Notes under the pieces: model-generated
Seen by the model: only the letters and a program-made list of their open reading frames with translations
Database searches by the model: none
What the model was told of the DNA's origin: nothing
Assembly: GCA_002134785.1 (NCBI GenBank)
Contig: MBQZ01000094.1
Location: forward strand, 1-64,000
Length of the DNA: 64,000 bases
Direction: 5' to 3'
Origin: Crenothrix sp. D3
GTDB lineage: Bacteria; Pseudomonadota; Gammaproteobacteria; Methylococcales; Methylomonadaceae
Shown: positions 27,507-37,548 of the stretch, one piece after another
How the letters are laid out: each line of letters begins with the position of its first letter
Position numbering within the stretch: position 1 is the stretch's first letter
Made by a program: the position numbers and the translations under genes

Positions 27507-28205
27507 TTACTTAGGTTTCCGTCGTGTCTGTAAATACAGCCATACTTTAGTGATTACTACCTTACTGCTTGCCGTATTACTAATAATCACCAGCGGTATG
27601 GCAAAGCCGAGTAATACACATAATACTAATGCAGCCCACGTTGCAGGTGACCAATCGACCGTATAACTATCTGCATTCACCGCCGCACTAATGCCTGGAA
27701 TACTCGGTAAATCACCATCACCGCCATCGACTTTTAATTGTGCTTTCATGCCTTTTTCGGCGTGTTGCGGTAATTCACAATGCACCAGATAGGTTTTTTT
27801 CTGGCTGGGTACAATGAATGAGGCTTGTAACTGCCCTTCACCATACAGCTCTAAATGCACCATGCCATCGGGGTATAAATAACCGGGTAAGCCGTGAACC
27901 ATAATTTGATGACGAATTTGGTCGTCATTAATAAAGGTGATGTTTATCTTGGCACAGGGTTTCACATTCCATTCTTGCTGGTCAAAGGCAAACATTTTAC
28001 CCGTGAATTTCAGCGCGTGTTTATGTCCTGCGCGAATGGTTATATCGACATTTTCAGAAATTTTCGGGCAATCTTGCGGTAGTTTGTCAGGATTGGCATT
28101 CATAATCATCATTTTGTCATCCATCATCATGCGGCTATGATTCATAGCGGCGTGGGCAGGACTGAGTATGAATAAACTGAGCAGTAAAATCGTTTTTAGC
28201 TTCAT
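27507..28205 (-). CDS. Membrane-anchored cupredoxin (type 1 copper)
   Basis: 232 residues. A signal peptide (1-20) is followed by a Met-rich stretch (HSRMMMDDKMMIMN), a cupredoxin domain (about 48-160) and a C-terminal membrane helix (about 188-212, WAALVLCVLLGFAIPLVII) with a basic tail. Copper ligands appear to be His104 (or His99), Cys143, His148 and Met153, in the pattern C-x4-H-x4-M. It therefore should carry an electron in the periplasm. It overlaps the multicopper oxidase gene by 4 nt (ATGA), so the two probably work together. The Met-rich segment could bind Cu(I). Confidence 0.8.
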   Translation of the reverse strand: MKLKTILLLSLFILSPAHAAMNHSRMMMDDKMMIMNANPDKLPQDCPKISENVDITIRAGHKHALKFTGKMFAFDQQEWNVKPCAKINITFINDDQIRHQIMVHGLPGYLYPDGMVHLELYGEGQLQASFIVPSQKKTYLVHCELPQHAEKGMKAQLKVDGGDGDLPSIPGISAAVNADSYTVDWSPATWAALVLCVLLGFAIPLVIISNTASSKVVITKVWLYLQTRRKPK

Positions 28206-29866
28206 GATGATTTCCGTTTAAGCAGACGTAACACAACCAACAGCAAGCCAATGAGCAAACCGACCGCTAAGCCAAAGCCAATAATGCGAATATAATTAGG
28301 CGTGAGCAAACCCGCATCACTTAATAACGGCGCGAACTCTTTATTGTTAGCCCAAGTCGCCTGTTTTTTAGCATAATAATCTTTGCTAAAAACTTGATCG
28401 ACCATTTCTTGATGACCTTTGGGCATTCCTTGTTCATCGGCAAAGGCTTTATAAAGGATTAAGGAGATATTACCACCTGGTTCGATACCGTCAGTGGTCG
28501 CGCCAGTCGGAACGTGGTCATGAAACATCCACGCACCCGCGCCGTAACTGTCTAAGCCATCATTTGTAGTGTCTAAATGCAAATCTATGCGTTGCGCGGG
28601 GGCTATATCAAATACATCGCGCGTCATTTGTAAGCCAGCGGGCGCGTCTACGCCATCGAATGCAACAGCGGTCGCTTTGTGTCCGTGGGTATGGATTGCC
28701 ACCGCAGAGCGTTGTAAATTAGCGATGTGCAGTTTTATGTGTTCGTTTTCATCGACAATAATTGACGAATCACGCAGGGTGTAAGGAAACGAATGCCCGT
28801 TAAGTAGGAAATAATTTTCCAACGATTGTGTTAAGTTGTGTTGCCGCGTCATACGCTCAGCAATTAAGCGCGGATCATTCGCTTCCTGCACAATACTCGC
28901 CAAACTTTTATCCACCGATTGATAATGTAAATCATATTCTTGGCTAAATTTTTCTTTAACTGCAACCGCAGGATGACGCACTTGCCCCGCGCCGATATTA
29001 AAAGTTTGCACCCAGTTATTCGGTTTATTTTCTTCGACAATAAACATCCCACCCATACCCATGCCTAAATGCTGCGCGGTTTGAACGTGGCAGTGGTACA
29101 GCATCGTACCTGTGTGGCGCGGTTTGGCTTCATAAGTATGCTGTTTTCCAGGGAATATGGCGTGTTCTTCCATGCCGTCATTATCATGCCCTGCTGAATT
29201 CATCCACGGATGATCGACACCGTGTAAATGAATGGTATGCGGCAGATAATGCGTATTTTCTAGCGTGATAAATACCTTATCGCCTTGTTCCACACGAATC
29301 ACAGGGGAGGGCGCACGCAACAGCGGATTAGCCTGTTTAGAATTAAAGTTTTTTAATGCCATGCCGCTAGATTTGGGCGCGAACACCCACAAAGCGGGTT
29401 GAATTCCGGGTGCAATATCGTAGGTATTGATTAAAAAATTACCGTCAGGACTCGCCCCGTTCAGTTCAACCACTTCCAGCTTAATATAAATTTCATCAGG
29501 GTCACCGTCACCATCAAGGTCTTTACCCATTGTCAGTGCGTCTTGCGCAAAATGGGTTTGCATCAAGGTCGCCATTGACACGTTATTCGTGCCTTTGACT
29601 GAAACGGCGACATCGTAGGGGTTATCAGGTTCACACAATCCAGACGCATCAACATTAACGCCCTCAATCACTTGCGCAGCTCGCCATTCGGGGTGTTCAT
29701 TCGAGCAAGGTTTTTCCACGCTACTGGTTTCTTCACCGTGATTGTAGACGGTGGCAGGCGGTGTGATGTCTGCTTTTTCGGTTGCGCTAGGGAGGAGAAA
29801 AATCACCGCCGTCGTTAATGCAGTAATCAGTATCAAAATGAGCAAGATGGAATATTTTTTTGGCAT
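28202..29866 (-). CDS. Multicopper oxidase with the type 1 site in its first cupredoxin domain
   Basis: 554 residues with membrane helices at both ends (about 5-25 and 526-548). Copper motifs: HTIHLHG (210-216), YHCHVQTAQHLGMGM (257-271, with HCH-x5-H-x2-M like type 1 plus type 3 ligands), AIHTHGH (391-397) and FHDHVP (448-453). In three-domain laccases the HCH motif with the type 1 Cys is C-terminal; here it is in the first domain, and the last motif has Asp (HDH). A calcium-type loop DLDGDGDPDE lies at 116-125. Substrate may be Cu(I), Fe(II), Mn(II) or nitrogen oxides; its cupredoxin partner is encoded next. Confidence 0.82.
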   Translation of the reverse strand: MPKKYSILLILILITALTTAVIFLLPSATEKADITPPATVYNHGEETSSVEKPCSNEHPEWRAAQVIEGVNVDASGLCEPDNPYDVAVSVKGTNNVSMATLMQTHFAQDALTMGKDLDGDGDPDEIYIKLEVVELNGASPDGNFLINTYDIAPGIQPALWVFAPKSSGMALKNFNSKQANPLLRAPSPVIRVEQGDKVFITLENTHYLPHTIHLHGVDHPWMNSAGHDNDGMEEHAIFPGKQHTYEAKPRHTGTMLYHCHVQTAQHLGMGMGGMFIVEENKPNNWVQTFNIGAGQVRHPAVAVKEKFSQEYDLHYQSVDKSLASIVQEANDPRLIAERMTRQHNLTQSLENYFLLNGHSFPYTLRDSSIIVDENEHIKLHIANLQRSAVAIHTHGHKATAVAFDGVDAPAGLQMTRDVFDIAPAQRIDLHLDTTNDGLDSYGAGAWMFHDHVPTGATTDGIEPGGNISLILYKAFADEQGMPKGHQEMVDQVFSKDYYAKKQATWANNKEFAPLLSDAGLLTPNYIRIIGFGLAVGLLIGLLLVVLRLLKRKSS

Positions 29867-29894
29867 AGTTTTTAAAGCCTAAAGTGACGAGAAA

Positions 29895-31016
29895 TTATAC
29901 CAACACCATATTATCACGATGTATCAATTCTAAATCATCGGCATAACCGAGGATGTGTTCAAATTCTGTACTGCTTTTGCCTGCAATTAAGCGCGTATCA
30001 ATATGACCATAATTAATCAAGCCCCGTGCTATTTCTACACCGCTTTCATTCAAACAAGACACTAATTCACCACGTTCAAATGAACCTGAAACTGATTTAA
30101 CACCCACCGCAAGTAAACTTTTACCGTCATTTTGCAACACCTTCACCGCGCCAGCATCCAGCACTACTTGCCCTTTCAGTTGCAACTGCCCTGCTAACCA
30201 GCGTTTTCTAGCGGCAAATGGTTCTATATCAGGCAAGAAATGTGTGCCTAGTTCAGCACCTGCAATCACTTCGGTGATGACTTGATTTGCTACCCCTGCA
30301 ACCACAATAGTTGCTGCACCCGAACGTGCCGCTAAGCGTGCCGCGCGAACTTTAGTAGACATACCGCCACGCCCCAAACCGCTACGGCTATCTCCTGCCA
30401 TACCATTTAAACGCCCATCATTAACACTGATTTCAGAAATCAACGTCGCATCGGGATACACGCTAGGATCGCCTGTGAATAACCCTTGTTGATCGGTCAA
30501 AATAATCAGTAAATCCGCTTCCACCAGATTAGCCACCAACGCGGCGAGGGTATCATTATCACCAAAACGAATTTCTTCCGTTGCCACTGTGTCATTTTCA
30601 TTAATCACAGGCACTGCGCCGAATTTCAGCAGCGTTAATAAAGTGCTACGCGCATTCAAATACCGTTGCCTGTCCGATAAATCATCATGCGTTAATAATA
30701 CTTGCGCGGCATGAAGGCTGTGTTGCTGAAAATTATCATCAAACACCCGCACCAACCCCATTTGCCCGACAGCGGCGGTGGCTTGTAATTCATGTAGTGT
30801 CGTTGGGCGTGATTTCAAGCCCAAACGCGCAACGCCTTCAGCAACTGCACCCGAAGACACCAAAATCACATCAATGTCTTGGTGTTTTAGCACCGCCATT
30901 TGCCGAACCCACTCAGCAATCGCGATTTTATCCAAGCCCTTACCGCCTTTGGTCAATAAAGAACTGCCGATTTTGATAACGACACGTTTAACGTTTTGAA
31001 AGTTTGTTCTACTCAC
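29895..31016 (-). CDS. proB: Glutamate 5-kinase
   Basis: 373 residues. The amino-acid kinase domain begins RVVIKIGSSLLTKGGKGLD and holds PVINENDTVATEEI and GTGGMSTKVRAA-like GRGGMSTKVRAA; a C-terminal PUA domain (about 280-373) completes the long bacterial form. It makes gamma-glutamyl phosphate, the first step to proline. The GTG start overlaps the DUF4276 stop by 4 nt (GTGA). In many gammaproteobacteria proB directly follows obgE; here two genes are inserted between them. Confidence 0.95.
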   Translation of the reverse strand: MSRTNFQNVKRVVIKIGSSLLTKGGKGLDKIAIAEWVRQMAVLKHQDIDVILVSSGAVAEGVARLGLKSRPTTLHELQATAAVGQMGLVRVFDDNFQQHSLHAAQVLLTHDDLSDRQRYLNARSTLLTLLKFGAVPVINENDTVATEEIRFGDNDTLAALVANLVEADLLIILTDQQGLFTGDPSVYPDATLISEISVNDGRLNGMAGDSRSGLGRGGMSTKVRAARLAARSGAATIVVAGVANQVITEVIAGAELGTHFLPDIEPFAARKRWLAGQLQLKGQVVLDAGAVKVLQNDGKSLLAVGVKSVSGSFERGELVSCLNESGVEIARGLINYGHIDTRLIAGKSSTEFEHILGYADDLELIHRDNMVLV

Positions 31017-31729
31017 GGATGGTGTTCCTGTTGTTTTAATTCCGTTGCCTGTTTGCTAGGTAATGCTAGCAATTGATTATACCAGTCGGCAAAGTGATAA
31101 CATTCTGCAAGTAGTTTATCAATGCCAATTGCTTCAATCGCTAATGTGCCGTGTAATGTTTTGCGATAATTTGGGTTATTTAAACACTTTTCTAATCGTG
31201 CCGAAGGTTTGGTTTCATAGCCATTATTAATATGTTCAGGTGTTTCTACACTTTCACGAATAACTTGTAAATAATTGGTTGCTGATGCCCAAGTTATTTC
31301 AATTTCAGTTAGTTTGGCAATATCAGTAAATAATAAGCCTTCAAATTCATAAGGCTGAATATAGGGGAAAAAACGGGGGGCGAATGACGAATTTTCTTTA
31401 ATAATATCATCTTTAAAATCCTGTTCAAAAGCAGCGACTTTTTTATAAACATCGGTTTGTTGTTGGCTTTTTGAAAAATTAGGAAACGTATTATCTAAGG
31501 CGTATAAATCAAAAAACGTGGTAACAAAAACATGATTATCTTCCTTGAGCGAGTTAATAATAAATCGTTTAACTCTCTCATAAGTTAATGCGCCGCCTTT
31601 ATGCTTTTTAGAGGTTGAAATTAATCGAGGTGTTATATAAATTTGCTGATTATCCAAAATAGGCTTAATCACCTTATTAATAAAAGTTTCCTCAGTTTGT
31701 CCTTCACAAACCACATAACCGCGTATCAT
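31013..31729 (-). CDS. DUF4276 protein, predicted TOPRIM-like nuclease partner
   Basis: 238 residues from the ATG at 31729, which gives a 4-nt ATGA overlap with the ATPase gene; upstream in-frame codons are inside that gene. It begins IRGYVVCEGQTEETFI, where Glu9 and the following acidic residues fit a TOPRIM first motif; TFFDLYALD (72-79) supplies the second acidic motif, and PYEFEGLLFTD is typical of DUF4276. DUF4276 proteins usually accompany an AAA ATPase, as here, and such pairs resemble OLD or PARIS-type anti-phage modules. The nuclease role is inferred; no biochemical proof is known to me. Confidence 0.78.
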   Translation of the reverse strand: MIRGYVVCEGQTEETFINKVIKPILDNQQIYITPRLISTSKKHKGGALTYERVKRFIINSLKEDNHVFVTTFFDLYALDNTFPNFSKSQQQTDVYKKVAAFEQDFKDDIIKENSSFAPRFFPYIQPYEFEGLLFTDIAKLTEIEITWASATNYLQVIRESVETPEHINNGYETKPSARLEKCLNNPNYRKTLHGTLAIEAIGIDKLLAECYHFADWYNQLLALPSKQATELKQQEHHP

Positions 31730-32826
31730 CGAGAGGGTCTCCCGCCGATAATATTTTGTTTCCACAAGTCGCCGAGTGTGTAGTCTTCTAACCAATCTGT
31801 TAATTCTGATTTTTTAAGACGTTTAAATGTTGATGCGTCATTTACTCTATCAACCACAATAATATCGTTAGCCGAAAAATGATTGATTAATTCAACCGAT
31901 TGCGTAGAAATAATTAATTGTTTCTTTTCTGCGGCACGTTTAATTAAATCTGCTAACACCGCTAAGGCGTAGGGGTGCAAGCCTAATTCGGGTTCATCAA
32001 TTAATATCGTGTCATTCATTAATTCAAACGGCTGTAATAACAAAGTGGCTAAGCAAATAAATCGTAATGTGCCATCCGATAAAACGTGTGCTTTGAAAGG
32101 GGTGTCTAAATCACCTTTTTCAAACCATTCTAGTTGAATATAACCATCATTTTCTCGATTCACAAAGTCATAAAAAAAAGGCGCGACTAATTGAATTGTT
32201 TTTATTATTTGTTGATAATTATTTTGATGTTTCTTTTTTAGAAAAAACAAAAATGCAGCTAAATTGGCAGCATTGGTTTTTAATCTTAGATTATCGGTAA
32301 TTGAATGAGTTTGTTTAACGGAGGCTGTATCGCTAGTATCGTGAAAATGATAGATTCGCCAGCTTTCAATAGCTTCTTTAGTTTCAAATTCTTCTACGGG
32401 ATGCGTATTACTTAATTCCGATTCACTATTTCCTTCTCCAATAATTTTACACGAATGTCCATAAGTTATTGGATGAATCAATTCACGAAATAAAGAAAAA
32501 ATAATTTCTTCTTTGAAAATAAGTCTATTATCCAGTGTCGGAATTAAATCAAATAGATAGCCATTACGTTCAAAATAAAATTCTATTTTTATTTCTTGGG
32601 TTTTCTTCCTACCATAATGCAATAACGCATCAGCTCCGCCATTTTTCTGAATATATAGCTGTAGATTCTGTGCATACATATTGGCAAGTAATTTAAACAC
32701 CGAAATAAAATTACTTTTTCCTGCCCCATTTGCACCCAATAAAATATTAATATTATACAATTCAAAATCTTCTAAATTCTGAATGGACTTATAACCTTTA
32801 ATAGTGAGTTTGCTTAATGTGGACAT
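31726..32826 (-). CDS. AAA family ATPase (AAA_15/AAA_21, OLD/RecF-like)
   Basis: 366 residues. Walker A is GANGAGKSN (31-39), the ABC-type signature is LSDGTLR (249-255), and Walker B is ILIDEPELGLHP (274-285), followed by the D-loop/switch region IISTQSVELI. This is an SMC/RecF-like ATPase without its own TOPRIM domain, the domain seemingly being supplied by the DUF4276 gene. It lies between obgE and proB, within an otherwise conserved operon. Function in phage defence or DNA surveillance is an inference from the family. Confidence 0.82.
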   Translation of the reverse strand: MSTLSKLTIKGYKSIQNLEDFELYNINILLGANGAGKSNFISVFKLLANMYAQNLQLYIQKNGGADALLHYGRKKTQEIKIEFYFERNGYLFDLIPTLDNRLIFKEEIIFSLFRELIHPITYGHSCKIIGEGNSESELSNTHPVEEFETKEAIESWRIYHFHDTSDTASVKQTHSITDNLRLKTNAANLAAFLFFLKKKHQNNYQQIIKTIQLVAPFFYDFVNRENDGYIQLEWFEKGDLDTPFKAHVLSDGTLRFICLATLLLQPFELMNDTILIDEPELGLHPYALAVLADLIKRAAEKKQLIISTQSVELINHFSANDIIVVDRVNDASTFKRLKKSELTDWLEDYTLGDLWKQNIIGGRPSR

Positions 32827-32861
32827 AATCTTAATAAGTTGTGTCTTTTATATCGTTGTAC

Positions 32862-32887
32862 GCTCCAGCGTCACGCAACGCTGGAGC
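32862..32887. repeat. Palindromic repeat between obgE and the ATPase gene
   Basis: GCTCCAGCGT (32862-32871) and ACGCTGGAGC (32878-32887) form a perfect 10-bp stem with loop CACGCA. It is related in style to the repeat near 12017. It marks the left junction of the inserted ATPase-DUF4276 pair and may slow read-through from obgE. Confidence 0.7.
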
Positions 32888-32896
32888 AATGCAGGA

Positions 32897-34027
<1,131 letters not shown>

Positions 34028-34058
34028 TTAACTCGTCGCTGAACGCGACAGCTTAGTC

Positions 34059-34316
34059 TTATGCAGCAACAATATTAACAAATTTGCGGCTTTTAGGTCC
34101 TTGAACCTTGAAAACCACTTTGCCAGCTGCTGTTGCAAATAAGGTATGGTCTTTGCCAATACCGACATTTTCACCTGCGTGAAAATGTGTGCCACGTTGA
34201 CGCACGATGATGTTGCCTGCTAAGACTGTTTCGCCACCGTATTTTTTAACGCCTAGGCGTTTGGAATTCGAGTCGCGTCCGTTGCGGGTACTACCGCCAG
34301 CTTTCTTATGAGCCAT
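34059..34316 (-). CDS. rpmA: 50S ribosomal protein L27
   Basis: 85 residues. It begins [21 protein letters not shown], the classical L27 N-terminus that reaches the peptidyl transferase centre (residue 1 after Met removal), and has [23 protein letters not shown] further on. It follows rplU by 14 bp and precedes obgE. Confidence 0.97.
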   Translation of the reverse strand: MAHKKAGGSTRNGRDSNSKRLGVKKYGGETVLAGNIIVRQRGTHFHAGENVGIGKDHTLFATAAGKVVFKVQGPKSRKFVNIVAA

Positions 34317-34330
34317 TTCTTAACTCCTAG

Positions 34331-34642
34331 TTATGCAGAAATGCCAGTAATCTGGATTTCTGTGTAGTATTGACGATGACCCATTTGTTTCATGTGGTGC
34401 TTACGTCTTCTAAATTTAATGATTCTGATTTTTTTGTGTCTGCCTTGAGACAACACGGTTGCTGTGACTTTGCCGCCTTCAATAAAAGGCAAGCCAATTT
34501 GAACATTACCGTCTGATTCAATCATCAGCACTTTATCAAATTCGATGCTGTCGCCTGTGCCTAGCTCCAGTTTTTCTATTTTTAAATAAGTACCTTCTTC
34601 CACACGGTACTGTTTACCACCTGTTTGAATTACCGCATACAT
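34331..34642 (-). CDS. rplU: 50S ribosomal protein L21
   Basis: 103 residues from the ATG at 34642; an in-frame ATG at 34660 is less likely because GGAG stands 9 bases before 34642 and the family begins [17 protein letters not shown]. The C-terminal [20 protein letters not shown] is the L21 signature. It binds 23S rRNA domain I. Confidence 0.97.
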   Translation of the reverse strand: MYAVIQTGGKQYRVEEGTYLKIEKLELGTGDSIEFDKVLMIESDGNVQIGLPFIEGGKVTATVLSQGRHKKIRIIKFRRRKHHMKQMGHRQYYTEIQITGISA

Positions 34643-34687
34643 CGGCGCAAGCTCCATCAAGCATAATCTGTTAAAAGTGAACAGAGA

Positions 34688-34716
34688 ATTATATTTTTAA
34701 ACTAAAGTCGCGTCAA
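34688..34716 (-). promoter_or_regulatory. Sigma-70 promoter for rplU-rpmA-obgE
   Basis: On the minus strand a -35 TTGACG (34711-34716) and a perfect -10 TATAAT (34688-34693) are 17 bp apart, about 45 bases from the rplU start. Confidence 0.85.
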
Positions 34717-34815
34717 TAAAAACCAACCGACCACACTTGACTAGAATAACATAAGAAAGGCATTGACACCATTCTAGTTTATTTAATAGCATGGTCAGTT
34801 CGCTTTTTATTGCGC

Positions 34816-34821
34816 TATAAT
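34816..34821 (+). promoter_or_regulatory. Candidate -10 element for ispB
   Basis: TATAAT at 34816-34821 lies about 75 bases before the ispB ATG. A convincing -35 is missing at the right distance; TTGACA at 34763-34768 is too far upstream. Confidence 0.4.
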
Positions 34822-34894
34822 GGCGCGATAAATTTACCTTTCATCGTTTTTACAGTGAAAGGCATCCGAAACTTTACTCTATAAGCTTGCAATA

Positions 34895-35887
34895 ATGGAC
34901 TCACAAAAACTATCGCCTATTGACTTTGATTTAATTAAGAATTTAACAGCAATCGAAGCTCAAGCCGTCGATCAGCTTATTATTAACGAGCTGAGTTCGG
35001 ATGTTATTCTTATTAATCAAATGGGGCATTATATCGTTGGCAATGGGGGTAAGCGTTTGCGCCCCATGTTGTTGCTGTTGACTGCTAAAGCGTTAGGCGG
35101 TGTCAATGACAATCATTTGATACTCGCGGCAGTCATTGAGTTTATTCATACTGCCACTTTGCTGCATGATGATGTCGTGGATGAGTCTGATCTTAGACGG
35201 GGTAAAGAATCCGCGAATGCAGTGTGGGGTAATGCTGCCAGCGTGCTAGTCGGTGATTATTTATATTCTAGCGCGTTTGAAATGATGGTACGCACAGGCA
35301 AATTGCGGGTGATGGAAATTTTGTCCAAAACCACCACCGCGATTGCCGAAGGTGAAGTATTGCAGCTATTAAACTGCAATAATCCCGAAACCACTGAGGC
35401 AAAATATCTGGAAGTGATAGCACGAAAAACAGCTATTTTATTCAGTGCAGCAACACGTTTAGGCGCAGTGCTTGCCAATACCAGTACGGAAGTAGAAGAC
35501 AGTTTAGCGGAGTATGGTCAACAGCTGGGTATTGCGTTTCAATTAATTGATGACGCTCTGGATTATAAGGCGACTAAAGAAGAATTAGGTAAAAATTTGG
35601 GTGATGATTTGGCAGAAGGCAAGCCGACATTGCCGTTAATTTACGCGATTCAACAAGGCACAGAAGCCGAAGCTGCTATTATTATCGATGCAATTAAAAA
35701 TGGTAAACGTGAAGCGTTTAATGAAGTCTATGCTGTGGTACAGCGTACTCAGGCAATTGTTTATACAGAAAAATGTGCCGATGACTGCGCCCAAAAAGCC
35801 ATTGATGCACTTAGTGTGTTGCCTGATTCTGAATACAAAACAGCATTAATTTTACTGGCAAAATTCTCCGTGCAACGTAATTACTAA
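34895..35887 (+). CDS. ispB: Octaprenyl diphosphate synthase (trans-polyprenyl synthase)
   Basis: 330 residues. The first Asp-rich motif is LLHDDVVDESDLRRG (DDVVD at 92-96), the second QLIDDALDYKA; GGKRLRPML binds the isopentenyl substrate. It makes the long prenyl chain of ubiquinone. It is divergent from rplU, a common gammaproteobacterial layout. Chain length (octa versus longer) cannot be told from sequence. Confidence 0.94.
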   Translation: MDSQKLSPIDFDLIKNLTAIEAQAVDQLIINELSSDVILINQMGHYIVGNGGKRLRPMLLLLTAKALGGVNDNHLILAAVIEFIHTATLLHDDVVDESDLRRGKESANAVWGNAASVLVGDYLYSSAFEMMVRTGKLRVMEILSKTTTAIAEGEVLQLLNCNNPETTEAKYLEVIARKTAILFSAATRLGAVLANTSTEVEDSLAEYGQQLGIAFQLIDDALDYKATKEELGKNLGDDLAEGKPTLPLIYAIQQGTEAEAAIIIDAIKNGKREAFNEVYAVVQRTQAIVYTEKCADDCAQKAIDALSVLPDSEYKTALILLAKFSVQRNY

Positions 35888-35898
35888 AATAAACGAGC

Positions 35899-37545
35899 TT
35901 AGTAGGAGGGTATCGATCTCTGGTCACGTTTTTGAACAGCCGTTCGATGCACGCTTATTTTGCCATTTTTGCCTTTGATGCCGTAGCCGTTTTTTCCATT
36001 ACGCTTTACTTCATACATCGCTTCATCCGCAGATTTTAAGAGCGTTTCTACAGTCGTTCCGTGTATTGGAAATAAGGCAATGCCTATACTCACGCCAATG
36101 TTGACGGTGATTTGAGCCTCGGTGGTAATTGGGACTCTGATAGCGGTTATAATGTTTGAAGCGATATTGAATCCTGTGCTGACAGCGTCGCAATTAAATA
36201 AAATAATAAGAAATTCATCCCCGCCTAAACGACACACAATGTCATTATGACGGACACACGCTTCTAAGCGTCTGGCTGTTTGTATTAACACGATGTCACC
36301 GACATCATGCCCGTAAGTGTCATTTGCCTGCTTAAAGCCATCTAAATCCAGCATCATTAGAATAGTCGCCGCACTGTTTGTCGATGCGAGGTGTTTTGTT
36401 GCGTGCAGTTCTGCCGCATTACGGCGTAGCAAGCCTGTTAATGCGTCATGATTGGCTTCATAGTGCATGGCTTTTTCAGCGGCTACCCGTTTACTAATAT
36501 CAAAAATAACGCCTTCAAAACGAATTATGCCATTCGTACCAACAATTTTAGAGACCAAACAATGCACCCATAATGGATTTTCTTTGGTGTCGTTGTGTAG
36601 CATTAAATCGCGTGCTTCTAATTGTTCTAACGCCAGTGCATTTTGCATCATTTTTTGAAATTGCATTGGCTCTTTAAAAAAAAGCGTCGCAAAACTCTGC
36701 CCGTTAATCGCAATTAAATGATCATCTTCATAGCCTAGTATTTTAAGTAATGTAGGCGTACAAGTTAAAATTTTACCCTCTTTATCCAGTAAAAATAAGC
36801 CCGCACTGGTTGATTCAAAGATATTGCGTAACTTTTTTTCCACGGATTCTACGCGCTTGCGTAGTATGTTTTGTGTGGATAGCTTGGTATTTTTTAGATC
36901 TAAAATTTTATTGATATTGACTATTAAGCGACCTAATTCGTTATTTTTATTATTCTCTAATGGCTCAATACGCTCTTGTTCTCCAGCGAGAATATCGCGT
37001 AGCGTATTAGAGATCAGTGTTAATGGCTTAGAAAATAGTGAATGAGTCACCAGCAACATAACTAATAGTGTTAGCCCTATCGGAATAAGCGCGGTTAGCG
37101 CGTTGATTATTACTGCGTGTTGTATTTCACTCAGATTAAAATCAGCAGCGGGTATGATGCTCAGTTGCCCAAGGGATTTTTTCTCTCCAAATGGTGAAAA
37201 GAGTTCACGAATAATTTCTTTCTGGTTTTTTGCTGGCTCGCCTTTCATTTTTTCGATGAACAGCCCACCATCACTGGTCATCGTTACTTTATGAACTACA
37301 TCATTATGTAATAGACCATCCAGTACGTCGTTAGCAATTTGTGAGTTATTGGCATAAACCGCAATCGCCGCTGTCGTTTCAACCGTATCCATCAACTGAT
37401 TAATCATCACCTTGGCTTTGTGATTAGCATTATTAACTTCTAGGTGAAAAGAAACAAAGGTAATGATACAAAGAAAAACAAGGGCAGATAAAAAGCCGTA
37501 ACTAACCAGTTTGTAGTGCAGGCTTTTATTGCTAAATAGAGTCAT
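35899..37545 (-). CDS. Membrane-bound diguanylate cyclase with PAS domain
   Basis: 548 residues. Two membrane helices (about 12-35 and 150-172) flank a periplasmic sensor segment; a HAMP-like linker and coiled coil follow (about 173-245), then a PAS domain (about 250-365, LFLLDKEGKILTCTPTLLKI) and a GGDEF domain (about 375-530). The active-site motif GGDEF is intact (CRLGGDEFLIILF), preceded by RHND, which fits the RxxD inhibitory site. It should make cyclic di-GMP. It ends 11 bp from ispB, convergently, and starts 3 bp after the small binding protein gene. Confidence 0.92.
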   Translation of the reverse strand: MTLFSNKSLHYKLVSYGFLSALVFLCIITFVSFHLEVNNANHKAKVMINQLMDTVETTAAIAVYANNSQIANDVLDGLLHNDVVHKVTMTSDGGLFIEKMKGEPAKNQKEIIRELFSPFGEKKSLGQLSIIPAADFNLSEIQHAVIINALTALIPIGLTLLVMLLVTHSLFSKPLTLISNTLRDILAGEQERIEPLENNKNNELGRLIVNINKILDLKNTKLSTQNILRKRVESVEKKLRNIFESTSAGLFLLDKEGKILTCTPTLLKILGYEDDHLIAINGQSFATLFFKEPMQFQKMMQNALALEQLEARDLMLHNDTKENPLWVHCLVSKIVGTNGIIRFEGVIFDISKRVAAEKAMHYEANHDALTGLLRRNAAELHATKHLASTNSAATILMMLDLDGFKQANDTYGHDVGDIVLIQTARRLEACVRHNDIVCRLGGDEFLIILFNCDAVSTGFNIASNIITAIRVPITTEAQITVNIGVSIGIALFPIHGTTVETLLKSADEAMYEVKRNGKNGYGIKGKNGKISVHRTAVQKRDQRSIPSY

Positions 37546-37548
37546 AAA

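Noticed and set aside
31730-31795. Longer DUF4276 start inside the ATPase gene
   Set aside because: The ATGA junction and the conserved start MIRGYVVCEG fit 31729; the extra residues are a shadow of the ATPase gene.
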